From: Rhodococcus sp. BP22
Lineage (GTDB): Bacteria > Actinomycetota > Actinomycetes > Mycobacteriales > Mycobacteriaceae
DNA: 53,553 nt
NCBI RefSeq assembly: GCF_014281965.1
Contig: NZ_JACFTB010000012.1
Location: forward strand, 1-53,553
Direction: 5' to 3'
Within the stretch, counting starts at the first letter, position 1, and the number at the start of each line of letters is the position of its first letter. Shown piece by piece: positions 1 to 8,586 of the stretch. The translations under genes and the position numbers were made by a program. The notes beneath the pieces are model-generated. The model made no database searches and was not told where the DNA came from. It worked only from the letters and a program-made list of their open reading frames with translations.

Positions 1-1
1 C

Positions 2-179
2 ATCTGATCGTATGAATGGACCATTCAAGCGGTCGGTGGGGACACCATTGAAGCGGTCGGTGGGCGCACTATCGACACTGTTGCTGCCGTCGACACTGTT
101 GCTGCCGTCGACACTGTTGCTGCCGCCGACACTGCTTCGATGGCGCACCGAAGCTATCTGATCGTATGAATGGACCATT
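2..179. repeat. 24-bp direct repeat pair with related 20-bp repeats
   Basis: A 24-bp sequence beginning atctgatcgtatg occurs identically at 2-25 and 156-179, each followed by a near-identical aagcg. A second motif, ccatt(c/g)aagcggtcggtggg, occurs at 21-40 and 45-64 with one mismatch. The copies bracket an 18-bp tandem array. No gene is seen in 1-225; this is the 3' flank of the adenylate cyclase gene. Confidence 0.8.
73..134. repeat. 18-bp tandem repeat, about 3.4 copies
   Basis: Units of cgacactgttgctgccgt start at 73, 91 and 109 (last base of the third unit differs), followed by a partial copy at 127-134. There are no spacers, so it is a simple minisatellite-like array, likely to vary in copy number by slippage. 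Confidence 0.85.
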
Positions 180-225
180 GAAGCGATAAGTGTGATGGCG
201 TAGCAACACTCACACCCCGCGAGCC

Positions 226-1803
226 CTAACCCGACTCGGCCGCCTGCTTCGGGCTGGCGAGGACGGTGTGAACGGATCGTCCACGCAGTGTCACGCTGTC
301 GCCGAGCTCCCAGAGCGACGCTTCTGCCTGCGAGGCGACGTCGACTGTTGCCTTGGATGCGAGGATGGCACCAGGAGCGTTCTTGGCAAGTTCGGACAAT
401 CTGGCAGCTTCGTTGACCGGGTCACCGATGACGGTGTATTCGAAGCGTGATTTCGCTCCCACGTTGCCTGCTACGGCACGGCCGGATGCAACGCCCACTG
501 CTGCACTGCATTCGGGGACTTCGTCGAGCAGTCGGGCACTGATCTTTCGGGCCGCCGCTAGCGCGGAGCCGCAATGGTCGGGCAATTCGCCGGGTGCACC
601 GAAGATCGCGAGGGCGGCGTCGCCCTCGAATTTGTTGATGAAGCCACCGTGGTCGTCGACCTCGTCGACGACGACCGCGAAGAAGCGGTTGAGAAGGTCG
701 ACGACCTCTTTCGGGGGACTGGATGCGGCAAGCTCCGTCGAGCCGACCAGATCTATGAAGAACACCGCGATGTCGCGCTCTTCACCGCCCAGCTCCGAGG
801 TCTTACTGAGAGCAGCCTCGGCGACTTCCTGTCCGACATGGCGCCCGAAGAGGTCGCGAATCTTCTCACGCTCGCGGATTCCGTCTGCCATTCTGTTGAA
901 TCCGCTTTGTAGCTCACCCAATTCGGTTCCGTCGTACACAGCTAAATGAACCTCGAGGTTGCCGCGTTCGACTTCTGCCATCCCGGATCTGACGTTGCTG
1001 ATAGGTGCGGTTGTAGCAAATCCTCCGAGAAGCGTCAGGAAGAACCCGAAGACCAGTGTGATTCCGCCGAGCGCAAGGATCGCGACTGCCAATTGATCCG
1101 ATGCGGTGTAGTACTGCGGGATGAAACTGAAGATCGCGATGATCATCAGACCCGCCACTGGCACACCGGTTCCGAGGATCCAGGACAGGATGGATCGGCC
1201 CATCACTCCGGCGATCCGAATCCGACGTGGATCGCCGGCCTCGAGTGCGCGGGCGGCAGCGGGGCGCAATGCGAATTCGCTCAACAGATAGCTGAAGGCG
1301 CAGACAACTGTTCCGCCTGCGCCAATAGTGAATGCCACCTTGGGAATCGATTGAGGATCGATGATGCCGTCGATGGTGGTGATCAGAATCAAGCCAACTG
1401 TCCACAGGAGGATCTGCAGGCGGGTCAACTGCCACGGCATCGACAACGTGTTGACCTGTTCTCGGCGTGTCGGCGAACGGTCCTCGGCGGCCCATCGGAG
1501 TGCTCGAAGTGCTCTTGTCGTTCCCCAGAGCACCCCGACGACGAATGCCAGTAAGACATAGACCGGAACGACTACGAAGTTGACCCACCAGTACTTGTCT
1601 ACAACGAGAACATCGGGCCCGGGAACGACGACACTGACCAAAGTGACGACGATGACGGCACCGATCAGATTTGCGCCGAGCAGGAACGTAGTCAGGAGCA
1701 GTTGGACACGTATACGACGGCGACGGGGTGATTCGGATATGTCGCCGAGTAGGCGGGATCCGAGAGGCGCGACGGATCGTCTCGGTTGCGGCATGGTGGT
1801 CAT
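226..1803 (-). CDS. Membrane-bound class III adenylate cyclase with HAMP domain
   Basis: Makes cAMP from ATP at the inner face of the membrane. The 525-residue protein has about six hydrophobic segments (roughly 33-60, 72-98, 128-146, 155-175, 204-226, 238-262), a HAMP linker (about 262-315) and a C-terminal cyclase domain (about 345-475). The catalytic set is complete: metal aspartates D351 (FIDLVGST) and D395 (KFEGD), purine-binding K391 and D461, and the transition-state pair N464/R468 (DPVNEAAR). This K/D pair is typical of ATP rather than GTP use. It resembles the M. tuberculosis Rv1318c-Rv1320c group, and as there it lies beside nucS. Start is ATG 1803, with an alternative ATG at 1794. 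Only 33 bp separate it from divergent nucS. Confidence 0.9.
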   Translation of the reverse strand: MTTMPQPRRSVAPLGSRLLGDISESPRRRRIRVQLLLTTFLLGANLIGAVIVVTLVSVVVPGPDVLVVDKYWWVNFVVVPVYVLLAFVVGVLWGTTRALRALRWAAEDRSPTRREQVNTLSMPWQLTRLQILLWTVGLILITTIDGIIDPQSIPKVAFTIGAGGTVVCAFSYLLSEFALRPAAARALEAGDPRRIRIAGVMGRSILSWILGTGVPVAGLMIIAIFSFIPQYYTASDQLAVAILALGGITLVFGFFLTLLGGFATTAPISNVRSGMAEVERGNLEVHLAVYDGTELGELQSGFNRMADGIREREKIRDLFGRHVGQEVAEAALSKTSELGGEERDIAVFFIDLVGSTELAASSPPKEVVDLLNRFFAVVVDEVDDHGGFINKFEGDAALAIFGAPGELPDHCGSALAAARKISARLLDEVPECSAAVGVASGRAVAGNVGAKSRFEYTVIGDPVNEAARLSELAKNAPGAILASKATVDVASQAEASLWELGDSVTLRGRSVHTVLASPKQAAESG

Positions 1804-1836
1804 AGACTAGCGGGCGCTCTGGCTTAGGGTGGGCGA

Positions 1837-2508
1837 GTGCGTCTCGTAATTGCTCGTTGCCAAGTGGACTATGTCGGCCGCCTCACTGCCCATCTTCCCC
1901 CTGCTCGTCGGCTTCTACTAGTGAAGTCCGACGGCTCGGTGAGTGTGCATGCGGACGATCGCGCGTACAAACCGTTGAACTGGATGAGCCCGCCGTGTTG
2001 GATGGCCGAGACGACCGAGGACGAAACAATCAAGTGGGTCGTGACGAACAAGGCCGGCGAGGAACTTCGAATCACGATCGACGAGGTCGAGCTCGACTCG
2101 AGTCATGAGCTTGGTATCGATCCTGGCTTGGTGAAGGACGGGGTCGAGTCCCACCTTCAGGAGTTGCTCGCCGAGCATGTCGAGACACTCGGTACCGGAT
2201 ACACGCTTGTGCGTCGCGAATACATGACGGCCATAGGGCCGGTTGATCTTCTTTGCCGCAATGCTGACGGCGGAACTGTGGCAGTGGAGATCAAGCGTCG
2301 TGGCGAAATCGACGGGGTCGAGCAGTTGACACGCTATCTGGAACTGTTGAATCGGGATCCGGTGCTGTCGCCGGTGAGTGGAGTGTTCGCGGCGCAAGTG
2401 ATCAAGCCTCAAGCCAAAACACTGGCCGTCGACCGAGGAATCCGATGCGTGACGCTCGACTACGACGTACTGCGAGGGACCGAAAGCACCGAGTTTCGGC
2501 TGTTCTGA
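1837..2508 (+). CDS. nucS: Mismatch-specific endonuclease NucS/EndoMS
   Basis: Cuts both strands at mismatched bases; in actinobacteria lacking MutS/MutL it provides non-canonical mismatch repair together with the sliding clamp. The 223-residue protein has the N-terminal DNA-binding/dimerisation half and a C-terminal RecB-like nuclease core: D137 (GPVDLL), then E151 and K153 (VAVEIKRR) and EQLTRY at 162-167. The extreme C-terminus ends in FRLF, the place of the clamp-binding peptide in this family. Start is GTG 1837. It diverges from the adenylate cyclase gene across 33 bp, as in M. tuberculosis (Rv1320c/Rv1321). Length matches the family. Confidence 0.93.
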   Translation: MRLVIARCQVDYVGRLTAHLPPARRLLLVKSDGSVSVHADDRAYKPLNWMSPPCWMAETTEDETIKWVVTNKAGEELRITIDEVELDSSHELGIDPGLVKDGVESHLQELLAEHVETLGTGYTLVRREYMTAIGPVDLLCRNADGGTVAVEIKRRGEIDGVEQLTRYLELLNRDPVLSPVSGVFAAQVIKPQAKTLAVDRGIRCVTLDYDVLRGTESTEFRLF

Positions 2509-2543
2509 ATCGTGTGCCGTCGCAGTCGCTCGAGCGTTTCTCT

Positions 2544-2549
2544 TACACT
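2544..2549 (+). promoter_or_regulatory. Possible -10 element giving a leaderless transcript
   Basis: TACACT lies 6 bp before the GTG at 2556, the spacing expected if transcription begins at the start codon. No Shine-Dalgarno sequence precedes that GTG. Inference from position only. Confidence 0.35.
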
Positions 2550-2555
2550 CGTACT

Positions 2556-2873
2556 GTGCCTCGACGGAACCACGACCGCAAAGCGGTCCGCAAGAAAGCA
2601 GCAGGATCTCCGGATTCGCTTCTCGGCGGCGCCCGGGTAGAGGGCGGACCGGCCGGATGGTCCGATGAGGAATTCACTTTTCGGACGGTGCCCGGGAACA
2701 GAGCTACGAAGACGTATCGCTGTCCAGGCTGTGATCACGAGGTGCGGCCGGGGGTCGCGCACGTGGTGGCGTGGCCGTCGGACGACCTGGGAGGCCCAGA
2801 GGACCGACGACATTGGCACACAGGGTGTTGGTCTGGCAGGGGAACGAGGGGCCTGACCAGGCGCTGGTCGTAG
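2556..2873 (+). CDS. Small conserved zinc-binding-type protein
   Basis: About 105 residues from GTG 2556 (starts VPRRNHDRK). I chose this start because the longer reading from 2445 overlaps nucS and adds an arginine-rich stretch with no family look, whereas a -10-like TACACT lies just before the GTG. It has a basic N-terminus and a C-terminal CPGC plus HWHTGCW arrangement that could hold a zinc ion. Proteins like this are often labelled ATP/GTP-binding protein in actinobacterial genomes, but I see no nucleotide-binding motif. It lies directly after nucS, at the place of Rv1322. Function unknown. Confidence 0.7.
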   Translation: MPRRNHDRKAVRKKAAGSPDSLLGGARVEGGPAGWSDEEFTFRTVPGNRATKTYRCPGCDHEVRPGVAHVVAWPSDDLGGPEDRRHWHTGCWSGRGTRGLTRRWS

Positions 2874-2888
2874 CCAGCGCCCGGTAAA

Positions 2889-3833
2889 TCAAGAAGACGT
2901 GGAAGCCTTTTCCTTCCCGAGATCGACCGCGTCGTCCTTGGACTTCGTCGAAGCGGCAGGCTCGGCTGCGTCGAGCAATTCGCTCTCGCGGTTGACCGAA
3001 GCGAGCATTGCGGGCACGGAGTCGAGTTGGCCACGAATGCCGAGGAGCTGGGCGAGCACTCGGCTGCGCAGTACTCGGAGTTCCTCGGCCAGTTCCTTCG
3101 AGTGCGCGATCCGTCGTTCGGCCTGTTCGGTCGCGGCCTGCAGTCGGCGGGTCGATTCTTTCGTGGCTTCCTCGATGCGGTGTGCAGCGTCGGCCTTGCT
3201 CGATGCTTCTAGGTCTTCGAGAGCCGCGAGGATCTTGGTGCGGCGATCGGCCATCGTGATTTCGAAATCCTCTTGAACCTTGGCGCGCTTGGCCTCGGAC
3301 TCGGCGGCGAGCTGATCGCGCTCGGACTGCGCTGCCTCCACCACGCGCGCTGCCTCGGTACGCGCCTGAGCCATCGTCTGCTCGTGCTCGGTTTCCAGCG
3401 CGGAACGACGCTCCTCCAACTCCGCTACGAGTGATTCGTGACGGCCGCGTAGACGTGCGCTCTCTTGCTCGGCGACCGAGACCATCTCCTCGGCTTCCGC
3501 GTGCGCCTTGGCCCGAACTTCCGAGGCCTCGTCGGATGCGAGTCGGAGCATCCGTGAGATCCGGTCACTCATTCCCTCGGCAGTAGTAGGAGGCACCGAC
3601 AGTCGGTCGATGTCCTTGCGCAGTTCGTCGATCTCGTCCCGAGCGTCATCGAGTTGTTTGGCCAGGTCGCGGGCTTGGGCTGCAGCGGCATCGCGATCGG
3701 CGGTCGTCAGCCGAAGCTCGGCGTCGAACCGCTCGAAGTAGTTGGTGACTTCGTCGCGATCGAATCCTTTTCGGACGATCGAAAAAGGAAGTTGCACCCC
3801 GGTGCGATCTTGCTCGTTTGCCATGGCGGTCAA
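2889..3833 (-). CDS. DivIVA-domain coiled-coil protein
   Basis: A 314-residue, strongly charged, heptad-rich protein. The N-terminus (about 14-45: LPFSIVRKGFDRDEV and following) matches the DivIVA-type membrane-targeting module; a long coiled coil runs from about 40 to 270, broken by a Pro/Thr segment near 80. The rest is rich in Ala, Glu and Arg. Such proteins act as scaffolds at poles or septa of actinobacteria. It is too divergent to be Wag31, and I do not assign a specific role. Starts: ATG 3833 or ATG 3824 (MANEQ). It is convergent with the small zinc protein and co-directional with the epimerase gene upstream. Confidence 0.75.
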   Translation of the reverse strand: MTAMANEQDRTGVQLPFSIVRKGFDRDEVTNYFERFDAELRLTTADRDAAAAQARDLAKQLDDARDEIDELRKDIDRLSVPPTTAEGMSDRISRMLRLASDEASEVRAKAHAEAEEMVSVAEQESARLRGRHESLVAELEERRSALETEHEQTMAQARTEAARVVEAAQSERDQLAAESEAKRAKVQEDFEITMADRRTKILAALEDLEASSKADAAHRIEEATKESTRRLQAATEQAERRIAHSKELAEELRVLRSRVLAQLLGIRGQLDSVPAMLASVNRESELLDAAEPAASTKSKDDAVDLGKEKASTSS

Positions 3834-3869
3834 CTTACCTTTGCCACGTTTTAAGGGCCATACGGTGGG

Positions 3870-4349
3870 TCAATGAACTGATTTCTCGGATGGTTCCACC
3901 AATTCGATGAGTACGCCACCTGCATCTTTCGGGTGGATGAAATTGATGCGCGAATCTGCGGTGCCGCGGCGAGGTGCGTCGTAGAGCAGTCGAACTCCAC
4001 GACTGCGCAGTTCGTCGGAGATTTCCTCGATGCTGGTGACCCGGTATGCCAGTTGCTGCAGGCCGGGTCCGCTACGTCCGATGAACTTGGCGATGGTCGA
4101 CTCCTCGTTCAGCGGTGCGAGCAACTGAAGGGCGGCCGACGCCGACGTGGCACCGGGAAAGGACAGCATGGCTTCGCGGACGCCCTGCTCCTCGTTGACT
4201 TCTTCGTGCGTTGCCACCATTCCGAGGTGTTCGGTGTACCAGGCAATGGCGACATCGAGGTCCGGCACAGCGACGCCGACGTGGTCGATAGCCGTCACCA
4301 GGTCGGATCGGAGTGGGGCACCCGTGGGAGACTGCGTGGTGGAGGTCAT
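3870..4349 (-). CDS. mce: Methylmalonyl-CoA epimerase
   Basis: Interconverts (R)- and (S)-methylmalonyl-CoA, linking odd-chain fatty acid, branched amino acid and cholesterol-derived propionyl-CoA to succinyl-CoA. The 159-residue protein is a single vicinal-oxygen-chelate unit: metal His in AIDHVGVAV near residue 22, the conserved glutamine-containing LQLLAPL strand, a second His (INFIHPKDAGG) and the terminal metal Glu in VLIELVE. Length is normal. It diverges from the thiolase gene 4445-5635 with about 95 bp between, the same pairing as Rv1322A/fadA4. Confidence 0.9.
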   Translation of the reverse strand: MTSTTQSPTGAPLRSDLVTAIDHVGVAVPDLDVAIAWYTEHLGMVATHEEVNEEQGVREAMLSFPGATSASAALQLLAPLNEESTIAKFIGRSGPGLQQLAYRVTSIEEISDELRSRGVRLLYDAPRRGTADSRINFIHPKDAGGVLIELVEPSEKSVH

Positions 4350-4444
4350 GCAGTCGACGTTAGCGTCAGCCGGATCGAATCGCTCACTGGGGCTGTTGTA
4401 GAGATCGACGACTCACTTTTCGTGCAATTGGTTGGAGGAACATA

Positions 4445-5635
4445 GTGACCACTTCTGTCATCATCGCCGGGGCTCGCACACCGGTAGGCAAGCTGTCCGG
4501 GGCGTTGAAGGATCTGTCCGGTTCGGACCTCGGCGGTATCGCGATAAAGGGTGCGCTCGAGAAGGCCGGTGTCGCGCCGGAACTCGTCGAGTACGTCATC
4601 ATGGGCCAGGTTCTCACTGCAGGTGCAGGTCAGATCCCTGCTCGCCAGGCCGCTGTTGCCGCCGGCATCCCGATGGATGTGCCTGCGCTGACCATCAACA
4701 AGGTGTGCCTTTCCGGGGTCGACGCGATCGCACTCGCTGATCAGCTGATCCGGGCAGGCGAGTTCGAGGTCGTCGTTGCCGGTGGTCAGGAGTCGATGAC
4801 CCAGGCGCCGCACATGCTCGAAAAGTCTCGCGCGGGCTACAAGTACGGCGATGTGACGATGCGTGATCATCTGGCCTACGACGGCCTGTACGACATCTTC
4901 ACCGATCAGGCGATGGGTGGACTCACCGAATCACGCAACGAAGGCGCCAGTGCCAGCACTCGTGAGGAACAGGACGCATTCGCGGCCGCATCTCATCAGC
5001 GCGCTGCTGCGGCATGGAAGAACGGGATCTTCGACGACGAGGTCGTTCCGGTCAGCATCCCGCAGCGCAAAGGCGACCCGATTGTGGTATCCCAGGACGA
5101 AGGCATCCGCGCCGATACGACTATCGATACTCTCGCCAAGCTTCGGCCGGCGTTCAGTAAGACCGGCACGATCACGGCTGGCAATGCCTCGACCATCAAC
5201 GACGGTGCTGCAGCTGTGATCGTCATGAGCCGTGACAAGGCAGAGAGTCTTGGGCTGACGTGGATTGCTGAGATCGGTGCGCACGGTGTCGTCGCAGGCC
5301 CGGATTCCTCGCTGCAGAGCCAGCCCGCTCGGGCGATCGCCAAGGCGTGCGCCAAAGAAGGGATCGACCCGAAGGATCTCGATCTGATCGAGATCAACGA
5401 GGCTTTCGCTGCGGTAGGTATCGCATCCACACGTGAACTCGGAATCGACGATGCCAAGGTCAACGTCAACGGTGGGGCAATTGCTATCGGGCACCCACTG
5501 GGAATGTCCGGTGCACGTATCGCGCTACATCTCGCACTAGAGCTCGGACGTCGCGGTGGAGGAATCGGCGCGGCAGCATTGTGCGGTGGCGGCGGACAGG
5601 GCGATGCTCTGATCGTTCGAGTACCGAAGCCCTGA
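4445..5635 (+). CDS. fadA4: Acetyl-CoA C-acetyltransferase (thiolase)
   Basis: Condenses or cleaves acetoacetyl-CoA. The 396-residue protein carries the whole thiolase signature: nucleophile C88 in NKVCLSG, the [10 protein letters not shown] histidine loop, NEAFA, and the C-terminal CGGGGQGD cysteine loop. Start is GTG 4445, preceded by GGAGG at 4433-4437 (ttggaggaacatag). Downstream is a 15-bp-arm hairpin. Ortholog by position and sequence of M. tuberculosis fadA4 (Rv1323). Confidence 0.92.
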   Translation: MTTSVIIAGARTPVGKLSGALKDLSGSDLGGIAIKGALEKAGVAPELVEYVIMGQVLTAGAGQIPARQAAVAAGIPMDVPALTINKVCLSGVDAIALADQLIRAGEFEVVVAGGQESMTQAPHMLEKSRAGYKYGDVTMRDHLAYDGLYDIFTDQAMGGLTESRNEGASASTREEQDAFAAASHQRAAAAWKNGIFDDEVVPVSIPQRKGDPIVVSQDEGIRADTTIDTLAKLRPAFSKTGTITAGNASTINDGAAAVIVMSRDKAESLGLTWIAEIGAHGVVAGPDSSLQSQPARAIAKACAKEGIDPKDLDLIEINEAFAAVGIASTRELGIDDAKVNVNGGAIAIGHPLGMSGARIALHLALELGRRGGGIGAAALCGGGGQGDALIVRVPKP

Positions 5636-5642
5636 CGTTCGC

Positions 5643-5696
5643 TCTGGTCTCACTTCGCGCTCGCTGCTTCTGCTCGGGCGTCGAAGTGAGACCAGA
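5643..5696. terminator. Perfect 15-bp inverted repeat after fadA4
   Basis: tctggtctcacttcg at 5643-5657 pairs perfectly with cgaagtgagaccaga at 5682-5696 across a 24-nt loop that is itself rich in cgctc/gctcg. It starts 8 bp after the thiolase stop, so a terminator is plausible, but there is no T-run; it could also be a dispersed palindromic repeat. Confidence 0.55.
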
Positions 5697-5738
5697 CCCA
5701 CTACGCTCTGTCGTAGTCGATCGGGCACAATGGGGCGC

Positions 5739-6107
5739 ATGCTGACCTTCTTCGACCTGCGCACCACGGCCAAGCGATTCCGATTTTTCGCAGTCCTCGA
5801 GGCGTTCACGTGGCTGGGTCTCCTGGTAGGAATGGCCTTCAAGTGGCTGCCTGCCGACGGCCCCGAGATCGGTGTCAAAATTTTCGGTCCGATTCACGGC
5901 GCAGTGTTCGTGATCTACGTCCTGATCTCGATATTGACAGCAGTCAAACTTCGCTGGGATATCTTGACCAGTGTGCTCGCGCTTCTTGCCAGCATTCCGC
6001 CATTCGGTACCGTCGTCTTCGAGATCTGGGCCACGCGAACAGGTCGTCTCGCCGAGCTGAGCACCCCCGAACCTGCTCTTGCCAAGGGTGCAGTCACGCC
6101 CTCGTAG
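5739..6107 (+). CDS. DUF3817 membrane protein
   Basis: About 122 residues (ATG 5739, MLTFFDL; ATG 5730 gives three more). Three hydrophobic helices are visible (near residues 15-37, 50-70 and 74-97), with the GPIHGAVFVIYV and KLRWD motifs of DUF3817 integral membrane proteins. No catalytic residues are evident and the function of the family is unknown. A second DUF3817 gene lies at 25003-25353, so the window contains two paralogs. The next gene starts 55 bp downstream on the same strand. Confidence 0.8.
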   Translation: MLTFFDLRTTAKRFRFFAVLEAFTWLGLLVGMAFKWLPADGPEIGVKIFGPIHGAVFVIYVLISILTAVKLRWDILTSVLALLASIPPFGTVVFEIWATRTGRLAELSTPEPALAKGAVTPS

Positions 6108-6162
6108 TCCCCGCGAGTCCCAGCAGTAGTGAGTCTTCACCGTTAGTGACAAACTGTAGGGC

Positions 6163-7113
6163 GTGACTCGTCCCGGTTCTCGCTCTTCAGCCCGTCCGCC
6201 AACTGCCGTCCCGGCATCCATCGCAGGGGCCGTCGACCTCTCCGCTCTGAAGGATCGTCCGGCTCCGCCGCCTGCTGCTGGAAGCGACGACTCTCCAGCA
6301 GGATTGGCTCCTATCGTCGACGTGACGACTGCCAACTTCGAGGCGGAGGTCCTGCAGCGGTCTTCGCAGGTCCCGGTGATCGTGGATCTCGGATCGGCTC
6401 GATCTCCGCAGTCTGCTGCGTTGACTCGACAGCTGGGTCAGCTGGCGCTCGAGGCGGGCGGTGCTTGGGTGCATGCGCGTGTGGATGTAGACAGCAACCC
6501 TCAGATCGCGCAAGCGTTCGGCGTCAAGGCCATTCCGACAGTCATTGCGGTAGCAGCTGGGCAGCCGCTCGCTGATTTCGAGGGCTCGCAGCCCGATGAG
6601 CAGCTTCGGAAATGGCTCGAGGCTGTCGAGCAGGCGACGGCGGGCAAGCTCACCGGCCCGCCCAACTCGGGCAACGACGCCGGCGAGGACGAGTCCGAGC
6701 CGGAGGATCCGCGTTTCGTTGCAGCCGAGGAGGCAATCGACGAGGGCGACTTCGTTGCTGCCGAAGCTGCGTATCAGGCGATCATCGACGCCGAGCCGTC
6801 GAACACGGAGGCGCTTGCTGCGCTGCGCCAGGTGCGCTTTCTCGCACGAGTCCAACACGTTGATGTCGACGCCGTGGAACGCGCAGACGCGACGCCGTCC
6901 GACGTAACGGCTCAAATCGAAGCTGCTGACGTAGAGCTGTCTCAGCAGAAACCCGAAGCTGCGTTCGCACGGCTCATTGCCGGCATCAAGAAGACAGCAG
7001 GTGACGAGCGCACGCAACTGCGGACGCGGTTACTCGAACTCTTCGAGTTGTTCGATGCCGCGGACCCGATCGTGGTGGCCGCCCGTCGAAAGCTGGCTTC
7101 TGCGCTGTACTGA
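6163..7113 (+). CDS. Thioredoxin-like / TPR co-chaperone (YbbN-type), no CXXC
   Basis: A 316-residue protein from GTG 6163. After a Pro/Ala-rich N-terminus of about 50 residues comes a thioredoxin fold (about 55-155: VPVIVDLGSA, cis-Pro loop KAIPTVI), then an acidic linker and TPR-like helices (about 180-315). This is the CnoX/YbbN layout of redox-linked co-chaperones. The active-site position reads SARSPQS, with no cysteine, so it cannot do thiol-disulfide exchange in the usual way. It sits in the place of Rv1324 after fadA4. Confidence 0.82.
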   Translation: MTRPGSRSSARPPTAVPASIAGAVDLSALKDRPAPPPAAGSDDSPAGLAPIVDVTTANFEAEVLQRSSQVPVIVDLGSARSPQSAALTRQLGQLALEAGGAWVHARVDVDSNPQIAQAFGVKAIPTVIAVAAGQPLADFEGSQPDEQLRKWLEAVEQATAGKLTGPPNSGNDAGEDESEPEDPRFVAAEEAIDEGDFVAAEAAYQAIIDAEPSNTEALAALRQVRFLARVQHVDVDAVERADATPSDVTAQIEAADVELSQQKPEAAFARLIAGIKKTAGDERTQLRTRLLELFELFDAADPIVVAARRKLASALY

Positions 7114-7131
7114 TTTTCGGCCCTGTGCTGG

Positions 7132-8586
7132 TCAGCGGTAGCGGGTGTTGCACTGCTCGCGTCCGCCCAGTACACCCGACCGGAATGCGTCGACGCGAGA
7201 GAAGCCGCTGGGAAGCGTCACTCCATCGATATCGCTGGCGGTCAATCCGTCGCTCAGCAGGCCGGAGACGGCCTCGTCGAGGTCGCCAGGGGAGAGCCAC
7301 ACTTCCAGTTCGGAAGTGCTGGTTCTGTTCTCGGCGCTCAGGCCTGCGGTGATGACGCCGGCCAAGCAGGCCGATCGCAACGCAGTCTGCGGGTTGTCGA
7401 GCGGTTGGCCTGCCTCGTTCTGGACAGCAAGCGTGTAGCGCGAAGCGAACAGTACATATGCGCTGTAGTCGCCGGATACGTTGAGCGGAACGACGTCTCC
7501 GCGCCGTGGACGCTCGGCTGTACCGCGTTCGGCGAGTGCGTCGACGTCCACGCCGATGGTGTTGGTCGAGGCGCAGTACGACACCGGCTCGGTCGAGGTG
7601 TCGTCCGGGCAATCGGTGTCCGACCCGGCATAGGTGACGGTGGGTGGGTTCTGCAGTGTCAGCAGGCTTTCGAACGACCTGACGAATGCCTCCAGCGTCT
7701 CCACGGTGACCGGCAGCTCGCCGTCGTCGGCGGCGTTGCTGAACTGCTGGGGGAGGTCCGCTCGGCGTGATTCGATCTCGGCTTCGTCGATCTCGGTACA
7801 GGCCGCCGCCCCGTCGGTGAATCCGATCTGAACTGCGGTGACGCGTTCGAAGGCGGTGCCGTGGACCGAATCCGGATCGTTGGGATCGACGTCGCGGACT
7901 GCAACGGTTGCGGCGAGGACGCCGTTGAGGCCGTCGGAGGTGTTGATGGTGAAATGTACCGAATCCCCTTCGGCGACATGCCGAATGAAGGCACCGGCGA
8001 AGCAGTCCGCCTGCTGCTCGGCGACGATCGTCGGGGTGTCCTCGCCGATCAGACCGGATTGATACTGCACTGCATGGCCGTATTCGTGTGCGATGACCAT
8101 GACGACCGACATCGGACCGAAGGCGTCGATCAATGCGGGCAACAGAATTGTTCGATCCCAGCCGATGGTGTCGTCGCGTGAGCAGTATGCAGCGTTGGGA
8201 ACCCCGCCGGTTCGGTCCCCGCAGAATCTGATGCCCTCATCCTCGTCTTCGCCTGCATCCCAAGAGATGAGTTCCGACACAGGGGTGAAGGTGCCCTTGA
8301 ACAGTCCCGGGTAGGTCTGTACCCAGTACCGCTGGATGTCGTCTATGGCGTCAGTGGCGAGAATGTCGGAATCCGTGCCCTCGGCATTGAGCACCTCGAG
8401 TGTCGAGTTCGGGGCTCCCGGACGCGGCCCGCTCGGCCCATCCGTGACCGGTAAACCAGCCACGGTGAAAGGGTTGTCGTAGATCGACACTGCCCGGCCA
8501 TCGATCGAGGAACCACAGCCACTCACTGCCATCATCGTGATCACGGCGGTCATCCACAGTGTGTGTCGGGTACGACCGCCACTCAT
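7132..8586 (-). CDS. Secreted lipoprotein-type neutral zinc metallopeptidase
   Basis: A 484-residue protein with a signal peptide and a lipobox ending in C24 (AVSGC), so probably a membrane-anchored lipoprotein facing outward. Zinc motif HEYGH (H167, E168, H171) and a third-ligand region EQQADCFAGAF (E190/D194) place it in the neutral zinc metallopeptidase family. The C-terminal half (about 260-484) has no domain I recognise. Substrate unknown. Its start lies directly beside the glgB stop on the same strand (8586/8587), so it may be cotranscribed at the end of the glgE-glgB unit. It converges with the thioredoxin-like gene. Confidence 0.85.
   Translation of the reverse strand: MSGGRTRHTLWMTAVITMMAVSGCGSSIDGRAVSIYDNPFTVAGLPVTDGPSGPRPGAPNSTLEVLNAEGTDSDILATDAIDDIQRYWVQTYPGLFKGTFTPVSELISWDAGEDEDEGIRFCGDRTGGVPNAAYCSRDDTIGWDRTILLPALIDAFGPMSVVMVIAHEYGHAVQYQSGLIGEDTPTIVAEQQADCFAGAFIRHVAEGDSVHFTINTSDGLNGVLAATVAVRDVDPNDPDSVHGTAFERVTAVQIGFTDGAAACTEIDEAEIESRRADLPQQFSNAADDGELPVTVETLEAFVRSFESLLTLQNPPTVTYAGSDTDCPDDTSTEPVSYCASTNTIGVDVDALAERGTAERPRRGDVVPLNVSGDYSAYVLFASRYTLAVQNEAGQPLDNPQTALRSACLAGVITAGLSAENRTSTSELEVWLSPGDLDEAVSGLLSDGLTASDIDGVTLPSGFSRVDAFRSGVLGGREQCNTRYR

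Noticed and set aside
73..134. Possible CRISPR array
   Set aside because: The 18-bp units abut with no spacers and are too short; no cas genes are present.
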